Part shown: one piece after another, positions 41,622 through 45,017 of the stretch
Numbering within the stretch: position 1 is the stretch's first letter
How the letters are laid out: each line of letters opens with the position of its first letter
Assembly (NCBI GenBank): GCA_030649335.1
Contig: JAUSLL010000029.1
Coordinates: 1 to 45,017 of the forward strand
Length of the DNA: 45,017 nt
Direction: 5' to 3'
Source of the DNA: Parvibaculum sp.
Lineage (GTDB): Bacteria; Pseudomonadota; Alphaproteobacteria; Parvibaculales; Parvibaculaceae
Notes under the pieces: model-generated
Seen by the model: the letters and a program-made list of their open reading frames with translations, nothing else
Told to the model about the DNA's origin: nothing
Database searches by the model: none
Program-made: the position numbers and the translations under genes

Positions 41622-42217
41622 AACTTGCCCCCCAAACGGGCGCGCAATGTCTTCATTGCGCGGTGCAGATTGACCTTCAAGGCCCCTTTGGATTTGCCGG
41701 TGAGTTCGGCTGCTTCCGTGAGCGATAATTCCCTGATCGCCAGATGTTCAACCGCCTCGCGCTGCCCTTCGGCCAGACCGGCGATGGCGGATTTGAGAAT
41801 TTTGGCGCGGTCCGCCTCGTCGCGCGGACGGTCCGGTTCGCGGCCCTCTTCGGCATAGGCTTCGTAGGCGAGCGGCGCATGGCGTTCGCGGCTTGAGTGA
41901 CGCGAGGTGCGGCGCAGAATGTCGATGGCGCGGCGCTGCGAAATGGTTGTCGTCCAGGCGGTGAAGGACCGCGCAGGATCATAGGTGTGGCGGGCACGGT
42001 GGATTGAGGAGAGAACCTCCTGCACCACATCATCCACGCGGTCACCCTCGACACCTCGACGCCGCGCGATACGCTGGATGAGCGGTACGATCTCGCGCAG
42101 CAATGTGTTGTAAGCCGCGCCGTCGCCCGCCTGCGCCGCAACCATCAGCCCCGACCAACGCTGATCGTCGCGCTGGCCTGCTTCTTGGCGTCGGGATTGA
42201 GCGTCATCTTGCGTCAT
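41618..42217 (-). CDS. sigF: ECF sigma factor, SigF type
   Basis: The 199-residue protein from ATG 42217 is an ECF sigma-70 factor. Region 2 spans about 35-105 (VDDVVQEVLSSIHRARHTYDPARSFTAWTTTISQRRAIDILRR) and region 4 about 135-192 (LAEGQREAVEHLAIRELSLTEAAELTGKSKGALKVNLHRAMKTLRARL). There is no C-terminal extension. It sits directly upstream of nrsF with ATGA overlap. A GTAACG-N16-CGTA element lies about 150 bases upstream, which suggests it activates its own gene. Longer in-frame starts up to 42628 cross this promoter and overlap tag, so I reject them. Confidence 0.92.
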   Translation of the reverse strand: MTQDDAQSRRQEAGQRDDQRWSGLMVAAQAGDGAAYNTLLREIVPLIQRIARRRGVEGDRVDDVVQEVLSSIHRARHTYDPARSFTAWTTTISQRRAIDILRRTSRHSSRERHAPLAYEAYAEEGREPDRPRDEADRAKILKSAIAGLAEGQREAVEHLAIRELSLTEAAELTGKSKGALKVNLHRAMKTLRARLGGKL

Positions 42218-42364
42218 CAAAGGGCGAAATCTGTCCGGACAGGAAGCGGAACGGGCCGACCGACGGCGCGCCGGGGCTTGGGGCTGGAGCGACAGACTAA
42301 CGCTTATAACCATTTTGACCAGATCAACATTGGGTCCCGACCGGCAAACCCGGCTTGTCTTTCC

Positions 42365-42390
42365 TACGCCGCAGGAGGGGCAATCGTTAC
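42365..42390 (-). promoter_or_regulatory. Predicted autoregulatory SigF-type promoter of sigF
   Basis: On the minus strand GTAACG (42385-42390) and CGTA (42365-42368) are separated by exactly 16 bases, the same as ahead of the MXKDX gene. Eight of the 16 spacer bases also agree, clustered next to the -10 element (CCTCC.GCG). The leader to ATG 42217 would be about 140 bases long. Confidence 0.6.
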
Positions 42391-42495
42391 ACATGCAACA
42401 CAAACGCCTACGCCTTGTGTCATTTGCGTCACGGGCGTTAGAGTTGGCGCGCAAAGACCAAGACATAACGACCAACACATGAGGGCGGGCGGCAC

Positions 42496-43134
42496 ATGGC
42501 GGATAAAGCGGTGGAAAAAGCGGCGGCAAAGGCGACAGCAACGGGCTGCACATGGCCCGGCACTGATCCGCTTTACCTCGCCTATCACGACACCGACTGG
42601 GGTGTGCCGGAATATGACGACAGGGCACTCTTTGAAAAACTTGTGCTCGACGGATTTCAGGCAGGGCTTTCGTGGATCACAATTCTCAGAAAGCGGGAAA
42701 ATTTTCGTGAAGCCTTCGACGGCTTCGAACCTGAACGCATCGTGCGCTACACGCCTGCCAAAGTTGAGAAGCTTCTAAAGAACGAAGGCATCATTCGTCA
42801 TCGCGGGAAAATCGAAGCGACAATCGGTAACGCGCGCGTCTGGCTCGACATCATGGACCAGAATGGAGGATTTTCTGAATACCTCTGGAACTTCGTGGAC
42901 GGAATACCAAAACAGAATAATTTTACGAAAATGTCGGAGGTTCCGGCCTCGACACCAATGAGTGAAGCGATGTCAAAGTCGCTGAAATCAAAGGGTTTTC
43001 GCTTTTGTGGTCCGACCATCGTTTATGCATTTGCACAAGCGGTCGGAATGGTCAACGATCACATGGTCAGCTGCCCGCGCCACAAAGCCTGTGCCAAGCT
43101 CGCTCCGAAATCAACGAAGCGTCCCCGCGCTTAG
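42496..43134 (+). CDS. tag: DNA-3-methyladenine glycosylase I
   Basis: Tag removes 3-methyladenine from alkylated DNA as the first step of base excision repair. The 212-residue protein has the family blocks CTWPGTDPLYLAYHDTDWGVPEYDDRALFEKLVLDGFQAGLSWITILRKRENFREAF, with the catalytic-pocket glutamate, and GFRFCGPTIVYAFAQAVGMVNDHMVSCPRH. The last, together with C18, supplies the usual zinc-binding Cys/His set. A Lys/Ala-rich N-terminal stretch of ~17 residues precedes the core. It is divergent from sigF, and the 278-base gap between them carries the sigF promoter. Confidence 0.95.
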   Translation: MADKAVEKAAAKATATGCTWPGTDPLYLAYHDTDWGVPEYDDRALFEKLVLDGFQAGLSWITILRKRENFREAFDGFEPERIVRYTPAKVEKLLKNEGIIRHRGKIEATIGNARVWLDIMDQNGGFSEYLWNFVDGIPKQNNFTKMSEVPASTPMSEAMSKSLKSKGFRFCGPTIVYAFAQAVGMVNDHMVSCPRHKACAKLAPKSTKRPRA

Positions 43135-43262
43135 GAACTTGGAAACGACGTTGCTCGCAGATTAATTTTGCGACCCTTCGTTTCGCCACATTGTGGTCGC
43201 GTGCAGGTCAAGGTGGTCGAGTACACCACTCCTGTTGCAGCAAGCGTTGGGAGTACACAACA

Positions 43263-43907
43263 ATGTTCAAGCGTCCGAAGGACACAGACCAAGAAAAGGC
43301 CGATGCCGACAGCCTGCCGCTGTCGAGTGGTTCGCGCATGACCGAACGAACTGCGCAGAGCGAAACCGAACCGGCGCCCACGCGTCAGATGACCCCCTCT
43401 TATGAAGTAAGGAAGCCCGCCGTGCGCACGCTTCAGACACACTCCCCCTCCTTTGGTTCCTCCTCATCCGGCTCGTCTTCGGGCATGGGGGCATCCGGCA
43501 CCATCACGCCTGCCAACCTGCATGTCGGACGCGGGCTGAAACTTGAAGGCAAGATCCAGTCCTGCGACACGCTCGTCATCGAAGGTGATGTGCAAGCCAC
43601 CATCGAAAGCGGCACGCTCACGATTTCCGAGACGGGCGAAGTGCGCGGCGAGGCCACCGTCGATCAGGCCGAGATCAACGGTAAATTTGACGGCACGCTT
43701 ATCGTCCGCAAATGCCTGACCATCAACGCGACAGGCCGCATTACCGGCACGATCCGTTATGGCGAGCTCAAGGTTGAGCAAGGTGGCAAGATCAGCGGCG
43801 AAGTGGAAGCGACCGAGACGCCCGCGGTTGCGCCTGTGAGTGCCGCCGCGACGCTGCGCAGCAGCGACACCGCACAGCGTTCCAACGAAAGCGCCGCCTC
43901 CGCCTGA
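43263..43907 (+). CDS. Bactofilin family cytoskeletal protein
   Basis: Bactofilins self-assemble into filaments through a beta-helix and help place cell-wall or stalk machinery. The 214-residue protein from ATG 43263 (GGGAG upstream) has a disordered N-terminal tail of ~75 residues rich in Ser, Pro and Thr, then the core: TITPANLHVGRGLKLEGKIQSCDTLVIEGDVQATIESGTLTISETGEVRGEATVDQAEINGKFDGTLIVRKCLTINATGRITGTIRYGELKVEQGGKISG. A short disordered C-terminus follows. A longer frame from 43005 overlaps tag and is rejected. Two terminators follow, so it is probably monocistronic. Confidence 0.93.
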   Translation: MFKRPKDTDQEKADADSLPLSSGSRMTERTAQSETEPAPTRQMTPSYEVRKPAVRTLQTHSPSFGSSSSGSSSGMGASGTITPANLHVGRGLKLEGKIQSCDTLVIEGDVQATIESGTLTISETGEVRGEATVDQAEINGKFDGTLIVRKCLTINATGRITGTIRYGELKVEQGGKISGEVEATETPAVAPVSAAATLRSSDTAQRSNESAASA

Positions 43908-43934
43908 GGAGGCCGGTCGTTTCAGCCACGAAAT

Positions 43935-43982
43935 GTGACCGCAGTCCCCGGCTCACCGCCGATGGGGGTCGCGGTCACTTTT
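43935..43982 (+). terminator. Terminator after the bactofilin gene
   Basis: GTGACCGC (43935-43942) pairs with GCGGTCAC (43971-43978), an inner CCCC/GGGG pairing extends the hairpin, and TTTT follows at 43979-43982. It lies 27 bases past the stop codon. Confidence 0.8.
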
Positions 43983-44016
43983 GTGTGACTCCAAGCACCA
44001 CAAAGCTGAACAAACC

Positions 44017-44044
44017 GGCTCCCGTGACGGGACCGGAGCCTTTT
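44017..44044 (+). terminator. Second hairpin with T-run before the FabH-like gene
   Basis: GGCTCC (44017-44022) pairs with GGAGCC (44035-44040), with an inner CCC/GGG option, and TTTT follows directly. It may back up the terminator 40 bases earlier. The remaining 132 bases to the FabH-like start hold no protein gene I can support and should contain that gene's promoter. Confidence 0.65.
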
Positions 44045-44176
44045 GCTTTGGAATTATGGTGCTTAGACAGTGGAATCTCGTTCGCGCCTGTCCTAATTTA
44101 GCAGCTTCGGCCACGGGAGGGCCGGACGGGAGCCCGAAAGCCCCCGCAGGATGCAGAAAAGTAACCAGGTGATCCA

Positions 44177-45017
44177 TTGACCAAAGTCGTCATCAGCGGA
44201 ACGGGCGTCTTCACGCCGCCCCATTCGATCAGCAATCAGGAACTTGTCACGGCCTTCAACACCTATGTCGGCAATTTCAACAAAGCCAATGAGGCGGCGA
44301 TTGCCAAAGGCGATGTCGAGGCGCTGGTCGAATCCAACGCTGAATTCATTCACAAGGCATCCGGCATCGAAGCCCGCTATGTGATGAACAAGGATGGCAT
44401 CCTCAATCCCGACGTGATGACCCCGATGCTGCGCGAACGGTCAAACGACGAACCCTCGATCCTTGCCGAGATGGCAGTGGACGCGGCCAAGAAGGCGCTC
44501 ACCCGCGCCAACAAGACCGCCGCCGACATCGACGCCGTGCTTGTCGCCTGCTCTAATCTCGAACGTCCTTACCCCGCCATCGCCGTTGAAGTGCAGGACC
44601 TGCTCGGCATCGAAGGTTTCGGCTTTGACATGAATGTCGCCTGCTCGTCGGCGACCTTTGCCATGCAGACCGCCTACGACATGCTGCGCTCGGGCTCTGT
44701 ACGCACAGTGCTCATCGTGGACCCTGAGATCTGCACCGGGCATTTGAATTTCCGTGACCGCGACAGTCACTTCATCTTTGGCGACGTGTGCACCGCGATT
44801 GTCATGGAGCGCGCAGAGACCTGCACCGCCAAAGGCGCGTGGGAAATTCTCGGCACACGCCTCATCACGAAATTTTCAAACAATATCCGCAACAATTTCG
44901 GCTTCCTCAACCGCACAGCGCCCGAAGGCGTCGGTGCGAAGGACAAATTGTTCGTGCAGGAAGGCCGCAAGGTCTTCAAGGAAGTCGTGCCGATGGTGTC
45001 GCAACTCATCCTCGACC
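44177..45017 (+). CDS. 3-oxoacyl-ACP synthase III (FabH)-like protein, runs off the window
   Basis: The frame opens at a TTG (44177; AGGTGA lies 4 bases upstream) with TKVVISGTGVFTPPHSISNQELV and is open to the window edge (280 codons). The thiolase-fold nucleophile is C156 in DMNVACSSATFAMQ, followed by the FGDVCTAIVMERAE block; the catalytic His and Asn would lie beyond the edge. Residues ~28-60 form an insert not found in typical FabH, so it fits the longer FabH-like subgroup that can use medium-chain acyl primers. No ATG gives a better start. It could serve fatty-acid initiation or a special lipid pathway. Confidence 0.88.
   Translation, partial: MTKVVISGTGVFTPPHSISNQELVTAFNTYVGNFNKANEAAIAKGDVEALVESNAEFIHKASGIEARYVMNKDGILNPDVMTPMLRERSNDEPSILAEMAVDAAKKALTRANKTAADIDAVLVACSNLERPYPAIAVEVQDLLGIEGFGFDMNVACSSATFAMQTAYDMLRSGSVRTVLIVDPEICTGHLNFRDRDSHFIFGDVCTAIVMERAETCTAKGAWEILGTRLITKFSNNIRNNFGFLNRTAPEGVGAKDKLFVQEGRKVFKEVVPMVSQLILD

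Noticed and set aside
42218..42628. Longer N-terminus for sigF
   Set aside because: The extension is Pro/Cys/Arg-rich, crosses the predicted sigF promoter and overlaps the start of tag; sigma region 2 begins normally from ATG 42217.
44162..44187. GTAACC upstream of the FabH-like gene as a SigF -35
   Set aside because: Sixteen bases downstream reads AAAG, not CGAA or CGTA, and the position overlaps the start codon.

Overview
This is a 45 kb chromosomal stretch, roughly 60% G+C by eye, from an alphaproteobacterium, probably of the Hyphomicrobiales (Rhizobiales) or a close relative. Pointers are an Usg-like gene, a TIGR02301 gene, a SigF-type ECF sigma factor with an NrsF (DUF1109) anti-sigma factor, the ygfZ / dihydroorotase / family 9 glycosyltransferase layout, and the hydrolase-xseB-ispA-dxs-tlyA cluster. 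I see no rRNA, tRNA, CRISPR array, phage gene or intact insertion sequence. Most of the window is ordinary core and catabolic genome; the unusual material is mainly regulatory.

Layout. 1-1122: the tail of an upstream gene (perhaps fabI), then aroC. 1133-8369: a seven-gene minus-strand run (HDAC-like hydrolase, xseB, ispA, dxs, tlyA, an RlmD-type rRNA methyltransferase, a SAM methyltransferase) that joins isoprenoid precursor synthesis to RNA modification. 8576-14300: glutathione S-transferase, metallo-hydrolase, long acyl-CoA dehydrogenase, a short-chain dehydrogenase and a Sua5-type tRNA modification enzyme. 14301-17399: a hairpin-rich gap, a chemoreceptor and a YqhA-type membrane protein. 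17442-23241: a VOC protein, a serine hydrolase coupled to an FAD-linked dehydrogenase, and a flavin monooxygenase divergent from a MarR regulator. 23288-28767: a CBS-domain transporter with a coupled DUF3303 gene and a duplicated gene tail, then GNAT, HMCES-type, Zur, a secreted protein, an SDR and TIGR02301. 28995-31135: a small acidic protein, then arsR-SRPBCC-small ORF-DUF899. 31245-36443: acuI-fcs-lysE-ThDP enzyme on the minus strand. 36731-40413: usg, dihydroorotase, glycosyltransferase and ygfZ. 40519-42217: a Met-rich MXKDX repeat protein, nrsF and sigF. 42496-45017: tag, bactofilin and the start of a FabH-like synthase.

Regulation is the main interest. (1) sigF and the MXKDX gene each have the motif GTAACG-N16-CGTA upstream, which suggests a self-contained stress cassette. 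(2) A 20-bp palindrome lies across the arsR start codon, and a near-identical copy (17/20) covers the predicted -10 of the GST gene 20 kb away, which predicts a small ArsR regulon. (3) Two matching 15-bp palindromes, 54 bp centre to centre, flank the marR/monooxygenase divergent promoter. (4) marR, zur and arsR each have a promoter placed so that transcription would start at or within a few bases of the ATG with no Shine-Dalgarno, so these regulators look leaderless. Several GC-rich palindromes of a dispersed intergenic family sit between genes and probably help end transcription.
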